Made by a program: the position numbers and the translations under genes
Notes under the pieces: model-generated
What the model saw: the letters and a program-made list of their open reading frames with translations, nothing else
Told to the model about the DNA's origin: nothing
Databases searched by the model: none
DNA from: JACNKJ01 sp964344565
GTDB taxonomy: Bacteria > Krumholzibacteriota > Krumholzibacteriia > JACNKJ01
Reading direction: 5' to 3'
Assembly (NCBI GenBank): GCA_964344565.1
Contig: CAYFNT010000019.1
Coordinates: 1 to 64,000, forward strand
DNA: 64,000 nucleotides
Shown here: positions 44,332 through 52,275 of the stretch, piece after piece
Position numbering within the stretch: position 1 is the first letter of the stretch
How the letters are laid out: every line of letters begins with the position of its first letter

Positions 44332-46344
44332 TTGCCCACCTACCTCACCGCCTGTCCTAGAAACTGCTATAGCACCTGCACGCTTCGCGTGGAGCTCGAG
44401 GACGGGCGCCTCCGTCGAGTTGAACCTTTCGAAGGCAATCGCGCCACGCCCGAAGGGGCCTGCCTCAAAGGCCTCAGCTACGTCGAACGGGTTCATTCGC
44501 CCGATCGCATTCTCCATCCACTCCGCAAGACGCCGGGTGGCTTCGAGCGAATCAGCTGGGAAGAAGCGCTGGGAACCATCAGTGAGAATCTGAAACGCCT
44601 CCGCGCCGATCACGGTCCGAAGTCGCTCTTCTACTACGCGGCCAGCGGCACCAAGGGCATGCTGAACGGCGCCGGCATGGAGTTCTGGCGACGCTTCGGC
44701 GGCTGCACGACGATCTACGGAGACCTCTGCTGGCCCAGCGGTCTGGAGGCCACGCGACTCACCCTCGGCGAGAACAAGCACAACGTTCCCTGGGATCTGG
44801 AGAACGCGCGGCTCATCGTGCTCTGGGGGAAGAATCCGGCGGAGACCAATGTCCACCAGATGCCCTTTGTCGAGAGAGCGCTGTCGGCGGGCGCTGAACT
44901 GGTCGTCGTGGATCCGCGGCGGACCGAATCGGCCGAGCGGGCGGGCATGCTCGTCCAACCCCGGCCGGGCACGGACGGCGCGCTGGCTCTTGCCGTGGCG
45001 AACTTGATCATCGATAGGGGTGGCGTCGATGAGCCCTTCGTGGCCGATCATGTTCTCGGCTTCGACCGCTTCGCGGAGCAGGTTGCTTCCTTCAGCCCCG
45101 ATCGGGCGGCCCGGATCTGCGGAGTTTCCGTGGGGGAGATCGAACGGCTCGCCGAGCTCTTCGCCACGATACGTCCCGCGAGCATCAGCGCCGGTTTCGG
45201 CATGCAGCGATACAGCAACAGCGGACAGACCATGCGCGCACTGCTGTCCCTGCTCGCCATCACGGGCAACATCGGCAAGCCCGGCGCGGGATGGATCTAC
45301 GCCAACCTTCAGAGCCACATCTTCGGCGAGAAGGATCCCGTGGCCTCCTATCCACCCGAAGGCGTGGAAGGTCCGGTGCGGGTTTCCGTCTCAACGGCCC
45401 GCCTGGGCGCGGACATGTTGGCCCAGCGCGATCCTCCATTGAAGGCGGCATGGGTGGAACGCGGCAACCCCATGAATCAGAATCCCGAGAGCGGCACGGT
45501 GGCGCGGGCCTTCGAGGCGCTCGACTTCGTGGTGGTGGTGGAGCAGTTCCTCACCGATACGGCGCGGGCCGCGGATATCGTGCTTCCCGCAAAGACCTTC
45601 CTCGAGCAGACCGACGTGATCACGGCCTACTGGCATCCCTACATCCAGCTCAAGCCCAAGGCGATGGATCCGCCTGGCGAGGTGAGGCCCGAAACGGAGA
45701 TCTATCGCGGTCTGGCCCGCTTGCTCCAGGTGGATCTGGCCGGGGCGATCCCCGGCGCCGACGAGATCGAGGGCTTTCTCGACGAGCGCCTCTCGCCCCA
45801 CGGCCTGAGTTTGGCGCGGCTGCGCGAGGGTCCCCAGCTTCCTCCCGGGCATCAGGACATCGCCTTCGCGGACCTCGAGTTCGAAACGCCCAGCGGCAAG
45901 ATCGAATTGCTTTCCAGGGAAGCCATCGAGCGCTGGGGATTGAGCGAACTGCCCGACTTCGCCGAGGCCACGGAGTCGGCGGGCAGCGCGAAGTTCCCGC
46001 TGCAGATGCTGACCCCCAACACGAAGAACCGCATCCATTCGCAGTTCGGTGATCTGAAGCTGATGAGAGCCCTCGAGCCCGAACTGCTTCTCACCATGAA
46101 TCCCGTCGATGCCGAAGAGCGGAGCATCGAGGATGGGGACCGCATTCGCGTGTTCAACGATCGCGGGGCCTTCGAATCCAGAGCGCGCTTGGGCTTCGGC
46201 ATTCGCCGGGGATGCGTCTCGGCGCCCAACGGATGGTGGCGCGCGGCGGGAACCGTCAACGACTGTTCTGCGGGACGCGAGACCGACATGGGCCACGGCG
46301 CGGCATTCCACGACAACTTCGTCGAAGTGGAGCCGCTGACATGA
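44332..46344 (+). CDS. Molybdopterin oxidoreductase catalytic subunit, polysulfide/thiosulfate/DMSO reductase-like
   Basis: About 670 residues from TTG at 44332 (GGAGG 6 nt upstream). A GTG at 44173 would add 53 residues of unlikely sequence overlapping the terminator. [4Fe-4S] motif at the very N terminus: CPRNCYSTCTLRVELEDG...GACLKG. Mo-bis-MGD motifs: LIVLWGKNPAETNVHQMPF, SISAGFGMQRYSNSGQTMRALLSLLAITGNIGKPGAG, DIVLPAKTFLEQTDV and TPNTKNRIHSQF. YGDLCWPSG may supply a Cys ligand to Mo. No Tat signal with either start, so it should face the cytoplasm. It overlaps its electron-transfer subunit gene by 4 nt. Confidence 0.88.
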   Translation: MPTYLTACPRNCYSTCTLRVELEDGRLRRVEPFEGNRATPEGACLKGLSYVERVHSPDRILHPLRKTPGGFERISWEEALGTISENLKRLRADHGPKSLFYYAASGTKGMLNGAGMEFWRRFGGCTTIYGDLCWPSGLEATRLTLGENKHNVPWDLENARLIVLWGKNPAETNVHQMPFVERALSAGAELVVVDPRRTESAERAGMLVQPRPGTDGALALAVANLIIDRGGVDEPFVADHVLGFDRFAEQVASFSPDRAARICGVSVGEIERLAELFATIRPASISAGFGMQRYSNSGQTMRALLSLLAITGNIGKPGAGWIYANLQSHIFGEKDPVASYPPEGVEGPVRVSVSTARLGADMLAQRDPPLKAAWVERGNPMNQNPESGTVARAFEALDFVVVVEQFLTDTARAADIVLPAKTFLEQTDVITAYWHPYIQLKPKAMDPPGEVRPETEIYRGLARLLQVDLAGAIPGADEIEGFLDERLSPHGLSLARLREGPQLPPGHQDIAFADLEFETPSGKIELLSREAIERWGLSELPDFAEATESAGSAKFPLQMLTPNTKNRIHSQFGDLKLMRALEPELLLTMNPVDAEERSIEDGDRIRVFNDRGAFESRARLGFGIRRGCVSAPNGWWRAAGTVNDCSAGRETDMGHGAAFHDNFVEVEPLT

Positions 46345-47687
46345 GCCGTCCGGCGTTTCGCTTCGACCTGAATCGCTGCACGGGATGCGCCGCCTGCCAG
46401 GTGGCCTGCATCGTCGAGAACCGGTTGCCCTTCGACCGCAGTTGGAGGCAGGTTGTCGATGGCAATGCCGCCGGAAGGCCCGACGCGCCGGCCTTTCACC
46501 TGTCCCTGGCCTGCAATCACTGCGAGGACGCGGTGTGCATGAAGGCCTGCCCCGCCTTGGCGTATTCGCGGGATCCGGACACGGGCGCCGTGCTCATCGA
46601 CGCGGAGAAGTGCATGGGCTGCGCCTATTGCTCCTGGGTCTGTCCCTACGACGCGCCGAGCTACGATGAGGACGCCGGTCTCATGGAGAAATGCACCTTC
46701 TGCTCGCCGGGTCTGCGCGAGGGGCAGGAGCCCGCCTGCGTGGCCTGGTGTCCCACGGGAGCCCTGGACATGGGGGAAACGCGGGAGGGATCGGACGGCC
46801 AGGGCATACCCGGTTTCGCCGAGGCTGGCCTGGGGCCGGCCATGGAAATCAGCGGTCTAGCGGAAGGACGAGTCCTTCCCGACATGCGGCCGGACCCCGA
46901 AGCCCAGGCACTCATCGATGCCATGGGCCTGCCCGCAGCGGCCGGGCCGAGGGGCTTCAGCCTGAAGAAGGAGTGGAGCCTCCTCCTCTTCACCTGGCTG
47001 GCGCCCGCCCTGGCGGGCAGCCTGATGGTGGCGCCTCAACTCGGCGAGAGATTGAATCCCTACCTCTTCGCAGGCGTCGGCATCGCGCTGATGCTTCTGG
47101 CCGCCATGCACCTGGGGCGAAAGGGTCGAGCCTGGCGGGCGATTCTCGGTTGGCGGAGCTCATGGCTCAGCCGGGAGATCATCCTCTGGCCGGCCTTCGT
47201 CGCCGCCGCGTTCATCTGCCTGATCTTCGATCTTCCTGCGCCATGGATCCTGCCGGCCTTGGTTCTGGGCGCCGCCTCGCTCTTGTCCATGGACGCGCTC
47301 TATTCGGCCATCGACGCGGGGCGCGGCCCGAAGGTCCACAGTGCATCGGTGCTGCTCAGCGGACTTCTCTACGCCGGTCTTCTGTCGGGGAGCCGCGGCA
47401 TGGCCGGCGGGGTGCTGCTGGTGAAGCTCGTTCTCTACCTTCTGAAGAAGATCAGGGCTGTCGGCGAGGGTCATGCTCTGCGCCCTGGCCTGGCGCTGAC
47501 GCGAGCCTTCTTCGGCTTTCTGATTCCCATCCTGGCCTTCTCGGCCATGGGCGCCTCGCTCATGGCCATGGTCCTCCCGGCCCTGCTCCTGGCCGAACTC
47601 GTCGATCGCACGGAGTTCTACTTGGACCTCGAGCTGGGCTCGCCAAGACGACAGATGGACCTCGACCTCGGGGAGAAATCCAACTAG
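46341..47687 (+). CDS. Fused four-cluster ferredoxin and DmsC/NrfD-type membrane anchor subunit
   Basis: 448 residues. Residues 1-180 are a DmsB/PsrB-like protein with four [4Fe-4S] motifs (CTGCAACQVAC, CNHCEDAVCMKAC, CMGCAYCSWVC and CTFCSPGLREGQEPACVAWC). Residues ~215-440 hold about eight hydrophobic helices of a DmsC-like quinone-interacting anchor. In most organisms these are two proteins. With the molybdoenzyme upstream it would carry electrons between the quinone pool and a sulfur or N/S-oxide substrate. The TAG stop is followed by 65 more open codons in frame with no recognisable protein. Confidence 0.9.
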   Translation: MSRPAFRFDLNRCTGCAACQVACIVENRLPFDRSWRQVVDGNAAGRPDAPAFHLSLACNHCEDAVCMKACPALAYSRDPDTGAVLIDAEKCMGCAYCSWVCPYDAPSYDEDAGLMEKCTFCSPGLREGQEPACVAWCPTGALDMGETREGSDGQGIPGFAEAGLGPAMEISGLAEGRVLPDMRPDPEAQALIDAMGLPAAAGPRGFSLKKEWSLLLFTWLAPALAGSLMVAPQLGERLNPYLFAGVGIALMLLAAMHLGRKGRAWRAILGWRSSWLSREIILWPAFVAAAFICLIFDLPAPWILPALVLGAASLLSMDALYSAIDAGRGPKVHSASVLLSGLLYAGLLSGSRGMAGGVLLVKLVLYLLKKIRAVGEGHALRPGLALTRAFFGFLIPILAFSAMGASLMAMVLPALLLAELVDRTEFYLDLELGSPRRQMDLDLGEKSN

Positions 47688-47910
47688 GTAATCCGAAACA
47701 CTAGTCTGCTCGGCCACTACAGCGAGAATCTCTTGAGCAGCCTGTTCCTCGTGCCATCGGCCGATGGGAACTACGTAGACGGCATGGTGCTGGAGCGCCG
47801 ACACGGAGTTCCGCGGTTGGCGCTGCAGGATTCCCTATCCCGTACCCCTCACGGAGATGATCTGGAGACTCAAACTTCCCGGTAAGTAATCCTCCGATTG
47901 TTTGCACGGG

Positions 47911-47942
47911 AAAGGCCGACTCCCTCGGGAGCCGGCCTTTTT
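47911..47942 (+). terminator. Intrinsic terminator of the molybdoenzyme operon
   Basis: A 14-bp stem with one mismatch (47911-47924 with 47927-47940) ending in TTTTT (47938-47942). It lies between convergent genes. The T tract favours the plus-strand operon; a weaker A tract on the other side could serve the minus strand too. Confidence 0.7.
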
Positions 47943-47956
47943 CTCGCTGGATCGTA

Positions 47957-49966
47957 TCAGCAGCTGGCGTCGAGGATCTCGGCGATGTCGAGAGCCTTCA
48001 TGTCCTCGCGGTCGATGTCCTTGAAGCCGTCGCTCATCATGGTCACGCAGAAGGGACAGGCCACGGCCACGGTTCCCGCTCCCGTCTCCACGGCCTCCTC
48101 GGCCCGGTTGATGTTGATGCGGCTGCCCAGGGTTTCCTCCATCCACATGCGACCACCGCCCGCGCCGCAGCAGAAGCCGTTCTCGCGGCTGCGCGGCATT
48201 TCCACGAGATCCACGCCGGGCACGGCCTTCAGAGCCTGGCGGGGCGTATCGTAGATGTCGTTGTGGCGACCCAGATAGCAGGAATCGTGGTAGGTGACCT
48301 GGCCGGGACCCTCGCCGCTGGGCTTGAGCTTCCCGTCGGCCAGCAGTTCGTTCAGGAAATCGGCGTGGTGAACGACCTCGTAGTCACCGCCGAATCCCGG
48401 ATACTCGTGGGCGATGCTGTTGAAGCAATGCGGGCAGGCGGTCACGATCTTCTTCACCTTGTAGCCGTTCATCACCGCCACGTTGGCCTCCACCTGCATG
48501 GCGCCCAGGTACTCGTTGCCGATGCGCCGGGCCGGATCGCCGCAGCACTTCTCTTCCTGTCCGAGGATCGCGAAATCCACGCCCGCCTTCTTCATGAGAC
48601 TGGCGAAGGCCTTGGTAATCTTCTGGCTGCGCTCGTCGAAACTGCCAAGGCACCCGACCCAGAAAAGCAGTTCGGCGTCGGGCTTCTCGGCGAGGGTGGG
48701 AATCTCGAGGCCCTCGGCCCACTTGGCCCGATCGGTGTAGGGGATCTGCCAGGGATTGTGATTGGTCTCGAGGTTCCGCAGGCTCACCTGCGCCTCCGTG
48801 GGGAAGCTGGACTGCATCATCACCAGGCTTCGACGCAGGTCCACGATCTTCTCGATGTGCTCGATGAACACGGGACAGGCCTGCTCGCAGGCGCCGCAGG
48901 TGGTGCAGGACCATAGGGCGTCGGTGCTGATCACGTCGCCGATGAGCGCGCGCTTCGCCTCGTCAGGCGCATCCTCTCCCAGTTCGCCGCCCGCCTCCAG
49001 GAGGGCCGAACCCTTTCCGATGGCGTGGGCCTTGGCGTGGTGGATGAGACCGTAAGGCGTCAGGGGCTTGTCGGTGGTGTAGGCCGGGCAGTGGGCCTGG
49101 CAGCGTCCGCACTCGGTGCAGGCGTAGTGGTCGAGGATCTGCTTCCAACTGAAGTCGGCCAGTTCGTCCTTGCCGAACTTGGTGGCCGTCTCATCGGCGA
49201 AGTCGATCTTGCTCAGAACGGCCCTCGGTCCGAAACGCCGGAAGAGGATGTTCGGCCCCGCCATGAGAATGTGCAGGTGCTTGCTCATGGGGATGAAGGC
49301 CATGAAGAACAGGATGGCCAGGGTGTGCACCCACCAGTAGATGAGCACATGGATCTCGCCGCCGCCGGAGAAGCTCTGGAAGAATCTCGAGATGGGCGAC
49401 CACTTCATGCTTTCCACGTCGCCGGCGAGGTTCGCTTCGGCGCCGCGGGCCAGCCACATGAAGACCACCAGACCCAGGATGAGCGTGAGGATGAAGAGGG
49501 CTTCCTTCGGCGCGTGTTCATCGTCGGTCTCGAGACGTTTGGGCTTCTGCACCAGGCGGCGGTAGTAGCTCACGAAGATCGCGAGGACGACGGCGAGGCC
49601 GAAGAGATCCAGCAGGGCGCCGAAGGCGGCATAGCCGCCCATGCCGATGATCTGGGCGTAGGTGAAGTGGGGGGCGAAGCCTCGGATGAAGGTTTCAAGG
49701 GTGCCCAGACTCAGAATGATGAAGCCCCAGAAGATGAAGAAGTGGCCGATGCCGTCGCGCTCGGCGACCACGCGTCCCTGTCCGAAGAAGAACTTGAAGA
49801 TGCCGCCGATGCGGGGGCCCCAGTCGGTGAACCGGTTCTGTTCCTCAACTCCCTTGCCGATCCGCAGGATGCGCACGAGCCGCCGCACCACCATGACGAA
49901 ATAGACCAGAGTGCCGGCGAGGACGAGGGCGAAGACGAGATTGCTCGGGAACTGACCGGGCAGCAT
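47957..49966 (-). CDS. HdrD/NarI-like membrane Fe-S oxidoreductase with two CCG domains
   Basis: 669 residues. The N-terminal ~250 residues hold five or six membrane helices of the nitrate reductase gamma (NarI, haem b) type. Then two [4Fe-4S] motifs (CTECGRCQAHCPAY and CTTCGACEQACPVF) and two CCG domains (EEKCCGDPARR and GFCCGAGGGRMW, with FWVGCLGSFDERSQK and VTACPHCFNS). Homologues link soluble electron carriers (ETF, ferredoxin, thiols) to menaquinone. The partner here is not encoded nearby; the ferredoxin-reducing 2-oxoacid oxidoreductase at 52-55 kb is a candidate source of electrons (inference). Confidence 0.9.
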   Translation of the reverse strand: MLPGQFPSNLVFALVLAGTLVYFVMVVRRLVRILRIGKGVEEQNRFTDWGPRIGGIFKFFFGQGRVVAERDGIGHFFIFWGFIILSLGTLETFIRGFAPHFTYAQIIGMGGYAAFGALLDLFGLAVVLAIFVSYYRRLVQKPKRLETDDEHAPKEALFILTLILGLVVFMWLARGAEANLAGDVESMKWSPISRFFQSFSGGGEIHVLIYWWVHTLAILFFMAFIPMSKHLHILMAGPNILFRRFGPRAVLSKIDFADETATKFGKDELADFSWKQILDHYACTECGRCQAHCPAYTTDKPLTPYGLIHHAKAHAIGKGSALLEAGGELGEDAPDEAKRALIGDVISTDALWSCTTCGACEQACPVFIEHIEKIVDLRRSLVMMQSSFPTEAQVSLRNLETNHNPWQIPYTDRAKWAEGLEIPTLAEKPDAELLFWVGCLGSFDERSQKITKAFASLMKKAGVDFAILGQEEKCCGDPARRIGNEYLGAMQVEANVAVMNGYKVKKIVTACPHCFNSIAHEYPGFGGDYEVVHHADFLNELLADGKLKPSGEGPGQVTYHDSCYLGRHNDIYDTPRQALKAVPGVDLVEMPRSRENGFCCGAGGGRMWMEETLGSRININRAEEAVETGAGTVAVACPFCVTMMSDGFKDIDREDMKALDIAEILDASC

Positions 49967-50065
49967 GGGAGCTCCTTTCGTAAACAGGATCGCCAGGTCA
50001 AGTTAATCGGGATGGGTAAGTTGCTCAAGTAGGAAACATGGAATGGGTCTGTACTGGAATGGGAT

Positions 50066-50089
50066 CTCCCCCTCCGAACGGAGGGGGAG
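50066..50089. terminator. Hairpin after the beta-helix gene (CTCCCCCTCC stem)
   Basis: Perfect 10-bp stem (50066-50075 with 50080-50089), 4-nt loop, 28 nt after the stop at 50117. There is no T tract on the minus strand; the plus side continues CGTTTCATTT. It belongs to a set of similar C/G-rich hairpins after stop codons (51690-51711, 52224-52251, 55358-55381). Confidence 0.5.
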
Positions 50090-50116
50090 CGTTTCATTTC
50101 ACCTGGATAGTCGCCG

Positions 50117-51604
50117 CTACTTGATGAGCACGAGCCGGATGATCTCCGATCCCTCCCCGGCCCGGATGCGGCAGAAGTAGACGCCGCTGCTCCGGTCCCG
50201 GCCGAGCTCGTCGCGGCCGTTCCAGTCGAGAGTGATTCTCCCCGGGCCGGCATGCTCATCCAGAAGAGTCGCGACCCTGCGTCCGGAGATATCGAAGATC
50301 TCCACGACCGCATGGGCGGGTTCTTCGAGACCGAATTCGATACGCGTGCTCGGATTGAAGGGGTTCGGGGCGGCGCTTGCGGCGAATTCCTCGCGGTTCA
50401 TCGATCCGCAGGCTCCCCAGGCTCCCATTAGGCCGCAATCGTTGTTGTCGGGCAGGCAGGGGGAGTCGGGTTGGAGGAAGGGACGATAGTCGAAGGTCGT
50501 GCAGATGAGCGGATCCTCGCAGATATTGCCGTCCACGCCGAGGAGCTCGAGGATCACCGGCGTCCAATCTCCGGCTGGGTTTCCGAAGAAGTTCGAACAG
50601 GAGATCAGCGGCGGATCGTCGAGCCAATACTGGTAGATGGCCTGTCCCTGGATCGATCCAGCGATCAGACACTTGTCGATCTCGACATAGGCCTCTTCGG
50701 TGATGCCGATGTTGCCGCCTCCGGATACGACATTGCCGAAGAAACTGCAGCTCTCGACGCGGTGCACTCCCAGATCCAGCAGAACCGTGCTGCCGCTGTA
50801 TCCGTCGTTTGCGACGAACGTGCATCCCAGGAGAGTTCCCCGGCACTTGTTCAGACTGATCGCGTGTCCGCCAGCCCAACCGTAGTTGTCGTAGAAGATG
50901 CAGTCCTCGATCAGGAGTCTGCCGGAATCGTGGGCGGCCACGCCGCCTGCGTTGATCGTCCGGTTTCTCTCGAAGAGCGAAGCGCCTATCCGACCTCGAC
51001 TGCCGCTCGTCACCGCCACGGTTCCCCAGCAGCCCTGTTGGTGGTGGCCGTTTTCGATGAATCGACAGTTCTGAATGTCGACATGCGAGTCGTTGACGAA
51101 GCAGATGGCAGATCCGCCGGTACCCGCCCCGGCGATGTTGTTCATGAAGAGGGTATCCTCGATGCGGGGACGCGATTCGCTGAAGAAGAGGCCGCCGCCG
51201 GGGCTTTCGCTGCGGTTGTCGAAGATGACGCAGTTTCGAATCGTCAGTGAGGATTCAGTGAATCGGCCGGCGCCTCCGTGGAACTCGTCCGCGTGCGTGA
51301 AGGTGATTCCCTCGATGAGGGTGCTTCCGTCCAGGCCGACGCCTCGAATGCAGTAGCCTTTATCCATGGCGTCGACGGTGACGCATTCGGGATCGCCGGA
51401 ACCGCTCCGCAGCGTGACGCCGCTTTTCATCTCGAGGTGGAATTCCTCGTAGATGCCGCAGGCCACCTGGACGGTGTCCCCCCGCTCGGCCAGTTCGATG
51501 CCGGCCTGGATGCTCGGCGCATCCGTTGGAACGTGGATGATCAGGGAGTTCGCCGGAACGGCGCAGAGCATCAGGATCGATAAACGAGTCAGGGTCTTTC
51601 GCAT
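50117..51604 (-). CDS. Secreted parallel beta-helix repeat protein with FlgD-like C-terminal sorting domain
   Basis: 495 residues from the ATG at 51604 (AAAGGGCGG upstream). Signal peptide, then LIIHVPTDAPSIQAGIELAERGDTVQVACGIY and coils such as LTIRNCVIFDNRSESPGGGLFF and LLIEDCIFYDNYGWAGGHAI. The pre-C-terminal stretch NDCGLMGAWGACGS corresponds to the DCGLIGALGED stretch of the beta-helix proteins at 31.5-34.5 kb. Here it is followed by a FlgD-like module (AAPNPFNPSTRIEFGL, IFDISGRRVATL, SSGVYFCRI) rather than the W-K-Y tail. Surface or extracellular. Confidence 0.87.
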   Translation of the reverse strand: MRKTLTRLSILMLCAVPANSLIIHVPTDAPSIQAGIELAERGDTVQVACGIYEEFHLEMKSGVTLRSGSGDPECVTVDAMDKGYCIRGVGLDGSTLIEGITFTHADEFHGGAGRFTESSLTIRNCVIFDNRSESPGGGLFFSESRPRIEDTLFMNNIAGAGTGGSAICFVNDSHVDIQNCRFIENGHHQQGCWGTVAVTSGSRGRIGASLFERNRTINAGGVAAHDSGRLLIEDCIFYDNYGWAGGHAISLNKCRGTLLGCTFVANDGYSGSTVLLDLGVHRVESCSFFGNVVSGGGNIGITEEAYVEIDKCLIAGSIQGQAIYQYWLDDPPLISCSNFFGNPAGDWTPVILELLGVDGNICEDPLICTTFDYRPFLQPDSPCLPDNNDCGLMGAWGACGSMNREEFAASAAPNPFNPSTRIEFGLEEPAHAVVEIFDISGRRVATLLDEHAGPGRITLDWNGRDELGRDRSSGVYFCRIRAGEGSEIIRLVLIK

Positions 51605-51689
51605 TTCAACCGCCCTTTCCCACATCAGTCTGATTATGTAGCTATTCTAGCAGCTTCCTCCCTTCGGGTAAACCGGCCCAGTATTCAAT

Positions 51690-51711
51690 GCGCCCCCGTT
51701 AGCGGGGGCGC
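51690..51711. terminator. GC-rich hairpin after the small membrane protein gene
   Basis: Perfect 9-bp stem GCGCCCCCG (51690-51698) with 51703-51711 and a TTAG loop, 22 nt after the stop at 51733. No real T tract follows on the minus strand. Confidence 0.5.
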
Positions 51712-51732
51712 AGCAGCTTGAGCGATCTGGGC

Positions 51733-52107
51733 TTAGGCGGATTTCGGCGGGTTGTAGATCATGCAGGCGGCCATGCCGTAGATGATGAATCCGATGATCC
51801 CCGCCGCGGCATGCCAGAGCGTGACTCCGAATCCGTAGGAGGGCCAGTTCATGAAGAATCCGGGCAGGTACCAGAGCAGCCCGAGGTAGAGGCCGTAGCG
51901 GAATCCTTCCCCTTTCGCGCCGCTCATGCCCTTGGAGTAGATGAAAACGAACATGATCGAGAAGGCGAGCTGTCCGAGGTACCAGCTCCAGGCTCCGAAC
52001 GCCGGCGCTTCGTATCCGCGAACGCCGATGCCGCTCAGAAGCCACATCCAAAGATGTACAAGTACAAACACGGCCAAGGATGCGATCCAGAATCTGGGAC
52101 GGGTCAT
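51733..52107 (-). CDS. Small membrane protein with four transmembrane helices, unknown function
   Basis: 124 residues with GGAGGATCC before the ATG. Four hydrophobic segments: FWIASLAVFVLVHLWMWLL, WYLGQLAFSIMFVFIYSKG, YGLYLGLLWYLPGFFMNW and AAAGIIGFIIYGMAACMIY. The protein is rich in Trp and Tyr, with no charged catalytic set and no known family that I recognise. It stands alone between the beta-helix gene and the oxidoreductase operon, with a hairpin on its 3' side. Confidence 0.7.
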   Translation of the reverse strand: MTRPRFWIASLAVFVLVHLWMWLLSGIGVRGYEAPAFGAWSWYLGQLAFSIMFVFIYSKGMSGAKGEGFRYGLYLGLLWYLPGFFMNWPSYGFGVTLWHAAAGIIGFIIYGMAACMIYNPPKSA

Positions 52108-52195
52108 GCGGGATCCTCCTTAGGAAAACTTCAATGTTGGGAGAAGCAGAGCCTAGATCGCGGGTTTTGGGAAGGGAAAACTCGGCCGAATCCGA

Positions 52196-52219
52196 AGCCA
52201 TAGCCATGGCCATGGCATG
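52196..52219. repeat. Short GCCATG hexamer repeat beside the vor terminator
   Basis: Hexamers of the type AGCCAT/GGCCAT run for about 24 nt. A partly inverted copy (GGCTATGGTTATAGC, about 52266-52280) lies on the other side of the terminator hairpin, so the three elements make one larger interrupted dyad. Confidence 0.5.
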
Positions 52220-52251
52220 AAAAAACCCTCCCCCGGCTGTGGGGGAGGGTT
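52220..52251 (-). terminator. Intrinsic terminator of the 2-oxoacid oxidoreductase operon
   Basis: Perfect 11-bp stem AACCCTCCCCC (52241-52251 with 52224-52234) and a six-residue T tract on the minus strand (plus A tract 52220-52225), 25 nt after the stop at 52276. Confidence 0.88.
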
Positions 52252-52275
52252 CAGTTGCTCCAGCTAAGGCTATGG

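Noticed and set aside
47688..47885. Readthrough extension or extra gene after the TAG of the Fe-S/anchor gene
   Set aside because: 65 open codons follow in frame, but the translation resembles nothing, there is no SD, and the protein already ends at the expected place.
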